A DNA stretch of 64,000 bases from contig NZ_JACIFV010000001.1 in NCBI RefSeq assembly GCF_014197535.1, forward strand, positions 496,001 through 560,000, in the 5' to 3' direction. The DNA comes from Rhizobium aethiopicum (GTDB lineage Bacteria; Pseudomonadota; Alphaproteobacteria; Rhizobiales; Rhizobiaceae). Positions 9,701-20,076 of this stretch are shown here, piece by piece. The notes beneath the pieces are model-generated. The model ran no database searches, was not told the DNA's origin, and saw only the letters and a list, made by a program, of their open reading frames with translations. The position numbers were made by a program, and so were the translations under genes. Position 1 is the first letter of the stretch, and each line of letters begins with the position of its first letter.

Positions 9701-10441
9701 ATGAACATCAATCTTGAGGGCAGGATCGCACTCGTCACTGGTGCGTCGCGCGGCATCGGCTACTTCACGGCCCTGGAACTTGCCAAAGCCGGCGCCCATG
9801 TGATCGCCTGCGCACGCACGGTCGGCGGGCTCGAGGATCTCGACGATGCGATCAAAGCCATCGGCGGCAGCGCGACCCTCGTGCCCTTCGACCTTGCCGA
9901 TATGAATGCGATCGATGCGCTCGGCGGATCGATCTTCGAGCGCTGGGGCAAGCTCGATATCCTCGTCGCCAATGCCGGCGTGCTCGGCGTCATTTCGCCG
10001 ATCGGTCACATCGAAGCGAAGGTGTTCGAAAAGGTGATGAACATCAACGTGACGGCGACATGGCGGCTGATCCGCTCGGTCGATCCGCTGCTCGCCCGCT
10101 CGGATGCCGGCCGCGCCGTGATCCTGTCTTCAGGGGCCGCACATAAGTGCCGTCCCTTCTGGAGCGCCTATTCCGCATCAAAGGCCGCTGTCGAGGCGCT
10201 GGCGCGGACATGGGCCGGCGAGAGCCAATCGACGCCGCTGCGCATCACCAGCGTCGATCCGGGCGCCACACGCACGGCGATGCGGGCGCAGGCCGTGCCC
10301 GGCGAAGATCCGCAGAGCCTGCCGCATCCCTCCGAGGTCGCCAAGGCGATCTTGCCGCTGCTCGGCCCCGGCGTGACTGAGACCGGCAAGTTGTTCATCG
10401 TGCGCGAGAACAAGCTCGTCGACTACCGCCTGCCGGAATAA
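9701..10441 (+). CDS. SDR-family NAD(P)-dependent oxidoreductase
   Basis: 246 residues from ATG 9701 (MNINLEGRIALVTG); an upstream TTG in frame is unlikely. The Rossmann fold shows TGASRGIG at the nucleotide site, NAG (VANAGVLG), the active-site serine in LSSGAAH and the YSASK catalytic Tyr-Lys pair. Substrate not recognisable. It lies about 80 bases downstream of purF on the same strand, an arrangement seen in other rhizobia, but a link to purine metabolism is unproven. Confidence 0.92.
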   Translation: MNINLEGRIALVTGASRGIGYFTALELAKAGAHVIACARTVGGLEDLDDAIKAIGGSATLVPFDLADMNAIDALGGSIFERWGKLDILVANAGVLGVISPIGHIEAKVFEKVMNINVTATWRLIRSVDPLLARSDAGRAVILSSGAAHKCRPFWSAYSASKAAVEALARTWAGESQSTPLRITSVDPGATRTAMRAQAVPGEDPQSLPHPSEVAKAILPLLGPGVTETGKLFIVRENKLVDYRLPE

Positions 10442-10450
10442 ACGGACGCT

Positions 10451-11200
10451 TCAGTTCGCGGCAACGGCCGGGAACAGATGTGCGAAACCCGTTTCGGCGG
10501 GGCATAAGACATTGAGGTCCACCGGTCCCCGGATGCCGTCCAGGGTGCCGTTATCGGCAAATTGCCAGATCGACCAACGACCGCAGCCTTCCTGCGTCGG
10601 CTCCTGGAACACGCTTCGCAGCCAAACATAATGCTCGGGGAAGCGAGCCTCATTGCCCTTCAGATATTGATCGAAAAATTCCTGCGTGACGTAGAAGATC
10701 GGCTTTTCCGGAAAGATCGCTTTCAGTTCGGTGACGAAGGCATTCACCTCCGTCACCATTTCTTCGACCGTCGGGACCTTGTTGCAATTGCCGACGAATT
10801 CCAGATCGATGGCGATCGGCAGGGTTCGCGGCGCCTTCGGCACGGTCGCCAGGACATTCTGCGCCTGATCCTTGCCCGGGCGGCAGAAGGTGAAGAAATG
10901 GTAGGCGCCCCTCACCACCCCAGCATCTCCGGCACGCTGCCAGTTCTCGGCAAATTTGGAATCCTTGTGATCGCCGCCTTCGGTCGCCTTCATGATTGCA
11001 AAACGCACGTTCGGCTGGGCGGCCACCGTCTTCCAATCAATATCGCCCTGGTGATGGCTGACATCGATGCCTTGGATCGGATAATGCGATAAGGACGGAT
11101 TGTTGAAGCGAAGCATGCCGAAATCGTATGCGAAATATGCGGCGGATGCGACCACCAGAATTGCAACCGCACCGATCGTCCATCGAACAACGCTTCCCAC
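10451..11200 (-). CDS. GH25-family lysozyme (muramidase-like), membrane anchored
   Basis: 249 residues. An N-terminal membrane anchor (about 6-28) precedes a GH25 domain with GIDVSHHQGDIDW and the catalytic DxE pair in AIDLEF, matching N-acetylmuramidases that cut peptidoglycan between MurNAc and GlcNAc. The GTG start at 11200 is supported by GGGAGGAATGA directly ahead; an ATG four bases upstream is out of frame. It should face the periplasm. Single gene, convergent with the SDR gene, divergent from cysS. Whether it remodels the cell wall or acts on competitors is not shown. Confidence 0.9.
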   Translation of the reverse strand: MGSVVRWTIGAVAILVVASAAYFAYDFGMLRFNNPSLSHYPIQGIDVSHHQGDIDWKTVAAQPNVRFAIMKATEGGDHKDSKFAENWQRAGDAGVVRGAYHFFTFCRPGKDQAQNVLATVPKAPRTLPIAIDLEFVGNCNKVPTVEEMVTEVNAFVTELKAIFPEKPIFYVTQEFFDQYLKGNEARFPEHYVWLRSVFQEPTQEGCGRWSIWQFADNGTLDGIRGPVDLNVLCPAETGFAHLFPAVAAN

Positions 11201-11521
11201 TCATTCCTCCCGTATTTTCAGCAGCTTCCGAAGCGGCTATACGCGATTTGCGCCACGAAAATGGCAGACGAGCCTCAGCGGACGCAGCGCACCGGATAAG
11301 TCGCTTCAGTTGCCGCTGATCCTTCCTTGCCCCTCTTGACCAAACGCCGTTCCCGCGCCATAAAACGCGGCATGAAAACGGTTATCTGCATTATCTGCGG
11401 AAAGATTATTCGCTAGCGCACGCGCTGGCCTGGCCGTTTTCGTCTCCCCAATAGTCAAGATGCGAAACGCCCCGGCCTGCCGGTCGCGGTATTTTTCTGA
11501 TCGTGCATTTGGGAGAGTGAA
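11201..11521. other. Divergent intergenic region between the lysozyme gene and cysS
   Basis: About 320 bases without a supported gene. It holds the ribosome site of the GTG-started lysozyme gene at its left end and GGGAGAGTGA before cysS at its right end. A candidate promoter at 11335-11363 is listed separately. I see no T-box or other recognisable riboswitch. Confidence 0.6.
11335..11363 (+). promoter_or_regulatory. Candidate housekeeping promoter for cysS
   Basis: CTTGAC at 11335-11340 and CCATAA at 11358-11363 are separated by 17 bases, close to the rhizobial sigma-70 pattern CTTGAC-N17-CTATAT. Transcription from here would give a leader of about 150 nt before the cysS start. Prediction from consensus only. 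Confidence 0.45.
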
Positions 11522-12898
11522 ATGGGCCGCACGCCGGAACTGAAGCTGTACAACACGCTGACGCGGGAAAAATCGGTCTTTGCGCCGATCGACCCCGACA
11601 ATGTCCGCATGTATGTCTGCGGCCCGACCGTTTATGATTTCGCCCATATCGGCAACGCCCGGCCGGTCATCGTCTTCGACGTGCTGTTCCGGCTGCTGCG
11701 CCATGCCTTTGGCGAAGATCATGTCACTTATGCCCGCAACATCACCGACGTCGACGACAAGATCAATGCGCGGGCGCTCAGAGATCATCCCGGCCTGCCG
11801 CTGAACGAAGCGATTCGCGCGGTCACCGAAAAGACCGAGACGCAGTTTCACGCCGATGTCGCCGAGCTCGGCTGCCTCGAGCCGAATGTCGAGCCGCGCG
11901 CCACCGACAATATCGCAGAGATGATCCAGATCATCGACAAGCTGATCGGCAATGGGCATGCCTATGTGGCGGCAGGCGAAGTGCTGTTCGACACCAAATC
12001 CATGGCCGATTACGGCCAGCTTTCGAAGCGGCCGCTCGACGAGCAGCAGGCCGGGGCCCGCGTCGCCGTCGATGCGCACAAGAAGAACCCCGGCGATTTC
12101 GTGCTCTGGAAGCTCTCGAGCCACAACGAACCCGGCTGGGAGAGCCCCTGGGGCCGCGGCCGGCCCGGCTGGCATATCGAATGCTCCGCGATGAGCAGGC
12201 GCTACCTCGGCGATATCTTCGACATTCACGGCGGCGGACTGGACCTGATCTTCCCGCATCATGAAAACGAGATCGCCCAGTCACGCTGCGCCCATGGGAC
12301 CGAGGTGATGGCGAATGTCTGGATGCACAACGGCTTCGTACAGGTCGAGGGCCGCAAGATGTCGAAGTCCGAAGGCAATTTCGTCACCATCCACGAGCTG
12401 ATGCACACGGAAACCTTTGGCGGCCGCAAATGGCCGGGCGAAGTGCTGCGTCTTGCCATGCTGATGACGCACTACCGCGAGCCGATCGATTTCTCGATCA
12501 AGCGGCTGGAGGAAGCTGAGCGCCTGCTCGCCAAATGGCCGACGGCGGAGGTCGGCGATGCGGCGCCAGATGTCAGCGTTCTGAACGCGCTGGCCGACGA
12601 CCTGAATACGGTCGCCGCCGTGCAGGCGCTGCATGCGCTGGCGCAAGCCGGCAACGATGCCGTCTTCGCCGCAAGTGCGGCGCTCCTCGGGGTGCTGCCG
12701 AAGAAAGTCGAAATCGACGAAGCCTTCGCAGCAGCGGTCGATGCGCTGGTCGCCGTGCGCCTCGAAATGCTGAAGGCGAAGAATTTCGCCGAGGCAGACA
12801 AGATACGCGACGAACTTGCGGCAAAGGGCATCCAGCTGAAGGATGGCAAGGATCCGGCGACCGGCGAGCGGGTGACGACGTGGGAGGTCAAGCGGTGA
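11522..12898 (+). CDS. cysS: Cysteinyl-tRNA synthetase
   Basis: Charges tRNA-Cys. 458 residues, class I synthetase with the HIGN (HIGH-type) motif in [16 protein letters not shown] near residue 37, zinc-site residues (CSAMS and HHENE region) and KMSKSEGNF near residue 280. The C-terminal helical domain contains the [17 protein letters not shown] signature. The start is an ATG with GGGAGAGTGA upstream. It is followed by an inverted-repeat element rather than a simple terminator. Confidence 0.97.
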   Translation: MGRTPELKLYNTLTREKSVFAPIDPDNVRMYVCGPTVYDFAHIGNARPVIVFDVLFRLLRHAFGEDHVTYARNITDVDDKINARALRDHPGLPLNEAIRAVTEKTETQFHADVAELGCLEPNVEPRATDNIAEMIQIIDKLIGNGHAYVAAGEVLFDTKSMADYGQLSKRPLDEQQAGARVAVDAHKKNPGDFVLWKLSSHNEPGWESPWGRGRPGWHIECSAMSRRYLGDIFDIHGGGLDLIFPHHENEIAQSRCAHGTEVMANVWMHNGFVQVEGRKMSKSEGNFVTIHELMHTETFGGRKWPGEVLRLAMLMTHYREPIDFSIKRLEEAERLLAKWPTAEVGDAAPDVSVLNALADDLNTVAAVQALHALAQAGNDAVFAASAALLGVLPKKVEIDEAFAAAVDALVAVRLEMLKAKNFAEADKIRDELAAKGIQLKDGKDPATGERVTTWEVKR

Positions 12899-12918
12899 TC
12901 GGGGAATTCGCCGCAAAC

Positions 12919-13067
12919 ACCCCTCCCCAACCCCTCCCCACAAGGGGGAGGGGCTACGTTGCCGCGCTGCTCGAAAGTAGCCTCACCGCAATCGCAACTA
13001 TTCAAGGCGGAAGCGAAGGCGGTGCCACAGGAGAGCCCTCCCCCTTGTGGGGAGGGTTGGGAGGGGT
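12919..13067. repeat. GC-rich inverted-repeat element (rhizobial intergenic palindrome)
   Basis: A left arm at 12919-12954 and a right arm at 13035-13067 are near-perfect reverse complements, built around CCCCTCCCCACAAGGGGG in one orientation and CCCCCTTGTGGGGAGGG in the other. Each arm can also fold on itself. Element length about 149 bp, with no ORF. Such C/G-tract palindromes recur between genes in Rhizobium genomes (family knowledge). The right arm is followed by CTTCTTTTTCTC, so it may also end cysS transcription. Confidence 0.75.
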
Positions 13068-13106
13068 CTTCTTTTTCTCATCGGCATCGTTGCGGAAGGA
13101 TCGTCC

Positions 13107-13586
13107 ATGACCAAGACCTATACCGGCGGCTGCCAGTGCGGCGCGATCCGTTTCCGCGTCAGCGGCGAGCTCAAGGATTCGTCGATCTGTCATTGCCGCA
13201 TGTGCCAGAAGGCGTTCGGCGCCTATTATGCGCCGCTGGTCTCGGTGCGCGGCGCCGATTTCGAATGGACCCGGGGGCAGCGCAAGACGTTCCGCTCCTC
13301 GAATTTCGTCCTCCGCGGTTTCTGCGGCGATTGCGGCACCCCGCTGACCTATGAGGCCCCTGACGGAATGGCGATTGCGGCGGGTGCATTCGATGATCCG
13401 TCACAGCTGCCGCCGACCATTCAATGGGGTGTGGAAGGAAAGATCGGCTTCGTCGATCATCTACACGAACTGCCGGGAGAACGGACCGAGGCGGATCTGA
13501 CGGCGGGCTCCTTCCTGCACGAACTGATTTCCTATCAGCACCCCGACCACGACACGCCGGTCTGGCCGCCGGAGGATCGCACTTGA
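13107..13586 (+). CDS. GFA-family (Mss4-fold) zinc protein 1
   Basis: 159 residues. Carries all three cysteine clusters of the GFA family: CxC in GGCQCGAIRF, CxCxxC in ICHCRMCQK and CxxC in FCGDCGTPL. GFA proteins bind structural zinc; the founding member was described as a glutathione-dependent formaldehyde-activating enzyme, but most members have no proven reaction. ATG 13107 gives MTKTYTGGCQCG, the expected N-terminus. First of three tandem homologues; its stop overlaps the start of the next by one base (TGATG). Confidence 0.9.
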   Translation: MTKTYTGGCQCGAIRFRVSGELKDSSICHCRMCQKAFGAYYAPLVSVRGADFEWTRGQRKTFRSSNFVLRGFCGDCGTPLTYEAPDGMAIAAGAFDDPSQLPPTIQWGVEGKIGFVDHLHELPGERTEADLTAGSFLHELISYQHPDHDTPVWPPEDRT

Positions 13587-14064
13587 TGGAAACTGCGAGA
13601 CACACCGGCGGATGCCAGTGCGGCGCGGTTCGTTATCGCGCGCTGGGCGAACTCGGTTATCCCCATATCTGCCACTGCCGCATGTGCCAGAAGGCGGCCG
13701 GCAATTATTTCCTGCCGCTTGCGGCGGCCAAGCGCGAGAATTTCGAACTGACGCGCGGCGATCCCAAGTGGTTCCGCTCCTCCGATCTCGTCCGGCGCGG
13801 ATTCTGCGGCGATTGCGGCACACCGCTGTTCTACGATATTCCTGAAGAGGATTTCATCAACATCGCGCTCGGCTCGCTTGATGATCCCGATGCGGTCAGG
13901 CCCGTGATGCAATCCAACACTGACCGCAAGATGTCCTGGTTCCACGCACTCGACGGACTGCCGGTGGAAGCCGAGCCAGATACGCCCGACCGCGAGAACG
14001 CGATCGCCGCAAGCAATCATCAGCACCCGGATCACGACACTTCCCATTGGCCACGGAGAATTCC

Positions 14065-14068
<4 letters not shown>
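13586..14068 (+). CDS. GFA-family (Mss4-fold) zinc protein 2
   Basis: 160 residues with the same clusters as its neighbours (GGCQCGAVRY, ICHCRMCQK, FCGDCGTPL) and the shared C-terminal motif HQHPDHDTSHWP. The ATG at 13586 overlaps the preceding stop and its own stop is overlapped by the next ATG (ATGA), so all are translationally coupled. Sequence identity between the three copies is clearly partial, so the duplication is not recent. Function within the operon is unknown. Confidence 0.9.
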
Positions 14069-15500
<1,432 letters not shown>

Positions 15501-15512
15501 TCATTGGGCAGG

Positions 15513-15637
15513 CAGCCCCTCACCCTAGCCCTCTCCCCGCTCGCAGGGAGAGGCGACGTGCCCTGCGAGGCGGTGCGGCATATGCCTTCTCCCCGTCAGA
15601 ACGGGGAGAAGGTGGCGGCAGCCGGATGAGGGGCAGC
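15513..15637. repeat. RIME-like intergenic mosaic element
   Basis: About 125 bp bounded by imperfect inverted ends (GGCAGCCCCTCACCC and GGATGAGGGGCAGC). Inside are two palindromes: CTCTCCC/GGGAGAG, and a perfect CCTTCTCCCCGT / ACGGGGAGAAGG around CAGA. This two-palindrome architecture and sequence match the Rhizobium-specific intergenic mosaic elements. It separates pip from cimA and may act as a transcript end or mRNA-stabilising structure. Confidence 0.75.
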
Positions 15638-15678
15638 ATCCGCAGTACAACAACACCCGCTCGCCGGGAGGAAACGAC

Positions 15679-17292
15679 ATGAAAGAACGCATCTATCTCT
15701 TCGACACGACGCTCCGGGACGGGCAGCAGACGCCCGGCATCGACTTTTCCGTCGAGGACAAGATTGCGATCGCCGACATGCTGGATGAGTTCGGCCTCGA
15801 TTACGTCGAAGGCGGATATCCCGGCGCCAATCCCACGGATACGGCCTTCTTCAGCGAGAAGCGTACGAGCCAGGCGACCTTCGTCGCCTTCGGCATGACG
15901 AAGCGGGCTGGCGTTTCTGTCTCCAACGATCCAGGCATCGCCGGGCTGCTGCAGGCCAAAAGCGACGCCATCTGTTTCGTCGCCAAGAGCTGGGATTATC
16001 ATGTCGCCGTGGCGCTCGGCTGCACCAATGAGGAGAACCTCGAATGCATAGCCGAAAGCGTCAAGGCGGCGGTCGGCGCAGGCAAGGAGGCGATCGTCGA
16101 CTGCGAACATTTCTTCGACGGCTTCAAGGCCAATCCGGCCTATGCGATCGCCTGCGCGAAGACGGCCTATGAAAGCGGCGCCCGCTGGGTCGTCCTCTGC
16201 GACACCAATGGCGGGACGCAGCCGCCGGAGGTCCGCGCCATCGTCGAAGCGGTGATCGCGTCAGGCGTTCCCGGCCGCTGTCTCGGCATTCACGCTCACA
16301 ACGACACCGGCCAGGCGGTCGCCAATTCGCTTGCTGCCGTCGAAGCCGGCGTCCGGCAGATCCAGGGCACCTTGAATGGTATCGGCGAGCGCTGCGGCAA
16401 CGCCAATCTGGTGACGCTGATCCCGACCCTGGCGCTGAAGAGCGCCTACAACACCCGTTTCGAAACGGCGATCGACGAGGAGCGGCTGCTCAACCTCACC
16501 CGGTTCTCGCACGCCTTCGATGAGTTGCTCAACCGCTCGCCGGATCACCAGATGCCCTATGTCGGCGCCTCCGCTTTCGCCACCAAGGCCGGTATCCACG
16601 CTTCCGCCCTGCTGAAAGATCCGCGCACTTACGAACACGTGCCGCCGGAAAGCGTGGGCAATTTCCGCAAGGTCATGGTGTCGGACCAGGGCGGCAAGGC
16701 GAACTTCATCAATGCCCTCAAGCGGCGCGGCATTATTGTCGCCAAGGACGATCCGAAGCTCGATCTCTTGATCTCGATTGTCAAGGAACGCGAGGCTTCC
16801 GGCTATGCCTATGAGGGCGCGGATGCAAGCTTCGAACTCTTGGCGCACCGTACGCTCGGCACCATTCCCAATTTCTTTTCGATCGACGGCTTCCGCGTCA
16901 TGATCGAGCGCCGCTTCGACAGTCTTGGCCGTGTGAAGATCGTCTCCGAGGCGGTGGTGAAGATCACCATCGACGGCCAGACGCTGATGTCGGTTGCCGA
17001 TGCCGAAGGCCCGGTCAACGCGCTCGATCTGGCGCTGCGCAAGGATTTCGGCAAGTATCAGCACGAGATCGACGATCTGGTGCTCGCCGATTTCAAGGTT
17101 CGTATCCTCAATGGCGGCACGGAGGCAATCACCCGCGTGCTGATCGAATCCACTGACAGCGATGGCGTGCGCTGGTGGACGGTCGGCGTCTCGGAGAACA
17201 TCATCGACGCGTCGTTCCAGGCGCTGATGGATTCCGTCATCTACAAGCTGATGAAGAACCGGCAGTTGGCCGGCAAGATCGCGGCGGAATAA
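15679..17292 (+). CDS. cimA: Citramalate synthase
   Basis: Condenses acetyl-CoA and pyruvate to (R)-citramalate, feeding isoleucine synthesis without threonine deaminase. 537 residues: HMG-CoA-lyase-like TIM barrel with DTTLRDGQQTPG at residues 9-20 and the metal-binding HAHNDTG near 211, then the LeuA dimer/allosteric domain from about 390 (KVRILNG, ALMDSVIYKLM). The length and the LRDGQQTPG variant favour CimA over 2-isopropylmalate or homocitrate synthase. GGAGGAAACGAC precedes the ATG. Confidence 0.93.
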   Translation: MKERIYLFDTTLRDGQQTPGIDFSVEDKIAIADMLDEFGLDYVEGGYPGANPTDTAFFSEKRTSQATFVAFGMTKRAGVSVSNDPGIAGLLQAKSDAICFVAKSWDYHVAVALGCTNEENLECIAESVKAAVGAGKEAIVDCEHFFDGFKANPAYAIACAKTAYESGARWVVLCDTNGGTQPPEVRAIVEAVIASGVPGRCLGIHAHNDTGQAVANSLAAVEAGVRQIQGTLNGIGERCGNANLVTLIPTLALKSAYNTRFETAIDEERLLNLTRFSHAFDELLNRSPDHQMPYVGASAFATKAGIHASALLKDPRTYEHVPPESVGNFRKVMVSDQGGKANFINALKRRGIIVAKDDPKLDLLISIVKEREASGYAYEGADASFELLAHRTLGTIPNFFSIDGFRVMIERRFDSLGRVKIVSEAVVKITIDGQTLMSVADAEGPVNALDLALRKDFGKYQHEIDDLVLADFKVRILNGGTEAITRVLIESTDSDGVRWWTVGVSENIIDASFQALMDSVIYKLMKNRQLAGKIAAE

Positions 17293-17310
17293 TCTGTTCC
17301 GCCGGTTCGG

Positions 17311-17790
17311 CTAACCGCGGGCAAACGCAGCCAGTGTCTCGCCCGCCATCCTATAGCGGATCCATTCCTTCTGCGGCTCCGCGCCAATCGCCTCGTAGAC
17401 ACGGATCGAGGGTTCGTTCCAGTCGAGCACGCTCCATTCGAAGCGGCCGCAATCCTTCTCAAGCGCGATCTGCGCCAGGCGCCGCAAAAGCGCCTTGCCG
17501 GCGCCCGAGCCGCGCGCATCCGGTGTTACGTAGAGATCTTCCAGATAAAGACCGTTCTTCGCTTGCCAGGTCGAATAGCTGAAGAAATAAACCGCCATGC
17601 CGATGGCTTGACCCTCGCGTTCGCAGATCAGCGCATGCGTGACCGAACCGTCGCCGAAGATCGCCGCACGCGTGCTCTCCTCGGTCGCCTCGACCTCGTG
17701 GATCGCCTTTTCATAATCGGCCAATTCGCGGACAAATCTTAGGATCGTTGCCGCGTCTGAAGGCGTTGCCGGACGTACGGTAAGGGTCAT
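17311..17790 (-). CDS. GNAT-family N-acetyltransferase
   Basis: 159 residues of GNAT fold, with the acetyl-CoA loop RGSGAGKALLRRLAQIA near 93-110 and LEDLYVTPDARGSG ahead of it. The arrangement resembles diamine/thialysine-type acetyltransferases (VRELADYEKAIHEVEATEE near the N-terminus), but the substrate is not certain. ATG at 17790 has AGGAG upstream. Convergent with cimA, 18 bases apart; the cimA end holds a GGCGGAA/TTCCGCC stem (17283-17303) that could end transcription from both sides. Confidence 0.9.
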   Translation of the reverse strand: MTLTVRPATPSDAATILRFVRELADYEKAIHEVEATEESTRAAIFGDGSVTHALICEREGQAIGMAVYFFSYSTWQAKNGLYLEDLYVTPDARGSGAGKALLRRLAQIALEKDCGRFEWSVLDWNEPSIRVYEAIGAEPQKEWIRYRMAGETLAAFARG

Positions 17791-18102
17791 GTAAGAGGCT
17801 CCTGATCTGGCGCTTGGCGCTCCAGATGAAAGAACCTGCCGGGCCTGTCAACTGAATGCGCAGATCGTATCAGCGGGTTTGCCAGTTTGTTCCCTCGATT
17901 GGTCCGCCTGTCGCCTGCCCGCGGAGCAGCTGGAACAGGATTCGGATTTCGGGAGGCGATACCAGCCTTTGCCGCTATCATACGTTCATTCTTCCGCCAT
18001 CCGTTTCAAATCCCCTTACCCTTCATTCAACGAAATGAATTGGCCTATTCACGGCGCTTAAGCTAGGCCGGATCAGAAGAAGAACAAAGATGGAAACGCC
18101 CG
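17791..18102. other. Intergenic region between the GNAT gene and rarD
   Basis: About 310 bases, divergent promoters expected. I see no gene. A small palindrome, TTCATT (18022-18027) and AATGAA (18034-18039), lies 64 bases ahead of rarD and might be an operator. The segment just before rarD (AGAAGAAGAAC region) is purine-rich but a poor ribosome site. Confidence 0.5.
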
Positions 18103-19020
18103 ATGTCGACCGATGTATCCGTTCCGCTGGCCAAGAACGAAGACAGTCCGCGCGGTTTCGCCTTCGCGCTGACCGCCTATCTGCTCTGGGGCTTCCTGCC
18201 GATCTACATGAAGGCGGTGGCGCATATTCCGCCGGCCGAGGTGATCGCCCATCGCATCGTATGGTCGCTGCCGCTCGCGGGCATCGTGCTGATCGTGCTC
18301 GGGCGCACCAGTGATATTGCGACAGCGCTGCGCTCGCCGCGCATGCTGGCGATGGCAGCGCTCACCGCCTCGCTGATCACCGTCAACTGGGGTACCTATG
18401 TCTGGGCGATCGGCGCCGGCCATTCGCTCGATGCAGCGCTTGGCTATTTCATCAATCCGCTGTTCAGCATTTTCCTCGGCGCGGTGCTGCTCAAGGAGAA
18501 GCTGCAGCCGCTGCAGATGGCGGCGATCGCGCTTGCGGCCCTTGCCGTCGCCATTCTCGCATTGGACAGCGGCGGCATTCCATGGGTGGCGCTGACGCTG
18601 GCGGTCAGCTGGGGTTTTTATGCGCTGCTGCGCAAGACGCTGCCGCTCGGGCCCAACCAGGGTTTCTTCCTCGAGGTTCTGATCCTCAGCGGGCCGGCCC
18701 TCGTCTACATCCTCTATCTCGAATATGGCAGCGGCCTGGGTCATTTCTACCGTACCGGCCTTGCCGATACGACCTTGCTGCTCGGCTGCGGCGTCATCAC
18801 CGCCGTGCCGCTGATGATCTATGCCAACGGCGCCAAGCTCCTGAAGCTCTCGACGATCGGTATCATGCAGTATATCGCGCCGACGATGATCTTCCTGATC
18901 GCGGTCTTCGTCTTCCGGGAGCCGCTCGGCACGGCGCGGATGATCGCCTTCCCGCTGATCTGGGCGGGACTGTTCCTCTATAGCTGGTCGATGCTGAAGG
19001 GAAGCCGCGGAAGGATGTAG
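18103..19020 (+). CDS. rarD: RarD-type EamA-family transporter
   Basis: 305 residues, ten predicted membrane helices, drug/metabolite transporter superfamily. The N-terminus GFAFALTAYLLWGFLPIYMK (about 17-36) and VIAHRIVWSLP are strongly RarD-like; the family in other bacteria is tied to chloramphenicol sensitivity and small-molecule export, with no agreed native substrate. Ends at 19020, 31 bases from the convergent neighbouring gene. No obvious regulation. Confidence 0.92.
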   Translation: MSTDVSVPLAKNEDSPRGFAFALTAYLLWGFLPIYMKAVAHIPPAEVIAHRIVWSLPLAGIVLIVLGRTSDIATALRSPRMLAMAALTASLITVNWGTYVWAIGAGHSLDAALGYFINPLFSIFLGAVLLKEKLQPLQMAAIALAALAVAILALDSGGIPWVALTLAVSWGFYALLRKTLPLGPNQGFFLEVLILSGPALVYILYLEYGSGLGHFYRTGLADTTLLLGCGVITAVPLMIYANGAKLLKLSTIGIMQYIAPTMIFLIAVFVFREPLGTARMIAFPLIWAGLFLYSWSMLKGSRGRM

Positions 19021-19051
19021 CCGTTCTCTCATCGCAAGCCGGAGCGTTGGC

Positions 19052-19984
19052 TCAAAGCCAGGATAGCAGCGCTGTGCGGACGAGAATTCCGGTCATTGCG
19101 CTCAAGACGGCAATCCCCGCCACCGAGCGGAGCGCCGGCACCGAAGCGACAAGAATGGAAAGGCCGGGAAGATCGAGAGGGTTTAGCAGAAATGCGGATC
19201 CGTGAATGATTTTCTCCGGCGGAAGGCTCAGTTCCTTGTGGGCGTTAAGCAACAGGGTGACCGCTGCGCTCGATCCTGCCAGGCACTTTGTGAGCAGGAA
19301 GAGGACATCCTGCTGCGAGGCGCCGAGCAGTTGAAGCAATGGCTGCGCAGCGGACGTGAAGGCGGAAAGTGCGCCTGTGCTTTGGGTAAGCCTTACCAGA
19401 GCCAGTGAAATCACGAGCACCGGCAGGATCGCAGAAACGACGCCGATGGCATCTGTGCCACCGCGATTTATCGCCGCCAGCAGATCGCGCCTCGCCACGT
19501 CGTGGTCATTCGCCCTGTCGCAGGAACAGGGCTTTCCGGGCAAGGAACGGCGCCCAACGATCCAATAGGCGAGAGTGGACGCAACGAGCGCTCCGCAAAC
19601 GCCGTTTATTATGATCAAGCCGGGGTCGATACCGATACTTGCGAGAGGGAAACTGGCATTTGCCGGCGCAGCCGCAAGCACCGCCGCAAAGGCGGCGGCC
19701 ATAAATTTCTCCGATGTTCTTTTGTGCGCCATCAGCGATAGGGCAGCAACCGGGGCAGCCGAACTTACGAGGCTGAGCTGGATGATCGCCAAGGCCCCAA
19801 AACCGTCTAGGCCGAAAACTCTAAAGAGCGGGTTGGCCTTGCCGGCGATTGATCGCAGTGCGCTCATGCCCTCGAGGTAGCGCATCAGCGAAAATGTCAC
19901 GATCATCAGCGGCAGAAAGGTGAATATGGCGATGTCGACGGCACTTCGTCCGGCATCCAGGATGGCGGTGATCAGAATTGTCAT
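19052..19984 (-). CDS. Nucleoside-recognition (Gate) domain membrane protein
   Basis: 310 residues, largely hydrophobic, from ATG 19984 (MTILITAILDAGRSAVDIAIFTFL). Two similar halves carry Gate-domain features (IVTFSLMRYLEGMSAL; ISLALVRLTQSTGALSAF), with LVSSAAPVAALSLMAHKR and LAGSSAAVTLLLNAHKE in equivalent positions, suggesting internal duplication. Such proteins are inner-membrane transporters or channels of uncertain substrate. Ribosome site weak. Third gene of the minus-strand cassette with the alpha/beta and MBL-fold hydrolases, so it may move their substrate or product. Confidence 0.82.
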   Translation of the reverse strand: MTILITAILDAGRSAVDIAIFTFLPLMIVTFSLMRYLEGMSALRSIAGKANPLFRVFGLDGFGALAIIQLSLVSSAAPVAALSLMAHKRTSEKFMAAAFAAVLAAAPANASFPLASIGIDPGLIIINGVCGALVASTLAYWIVGRRSLPGKPCSCDRANDHDVARRDLLAAINRGGTDAIGVVSAILPVLVISLALVRLTQSTGALSAFTSAAQPLLQLLGASQQDVLFLLTKCLAGSSAAVTLLLNAHKELSLPPEKIIHGSAFLLNPLDLPGLSILVASVPALRSVAGIAVLSAMTGILVRTALLSWL

Positions 19985-20076
19985 GGGAACGACTGGTTTG
20001 ATGGACGGTGAACGCGCGGCCGGCTTGATGGAGAAGCGGGCTCCGGATTCGATCCCGGAGCCACGTCGTTCGGACT

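Noticed and set aside
8003..10009. A 668-codon open frame on the minus strand
   Set aside because: It lies opposite purF and the SDR gene, both with full family motifs. Long antisense frames are common at this GC content, and its product has no recognisable domain.
18073..19032. A 319-codon minus-strand frame opposite rarD
   Set aside because: Arg/Gln/Glu-rich shadow; rarD on the plus strand has ten membrane helices and conserved motifs.
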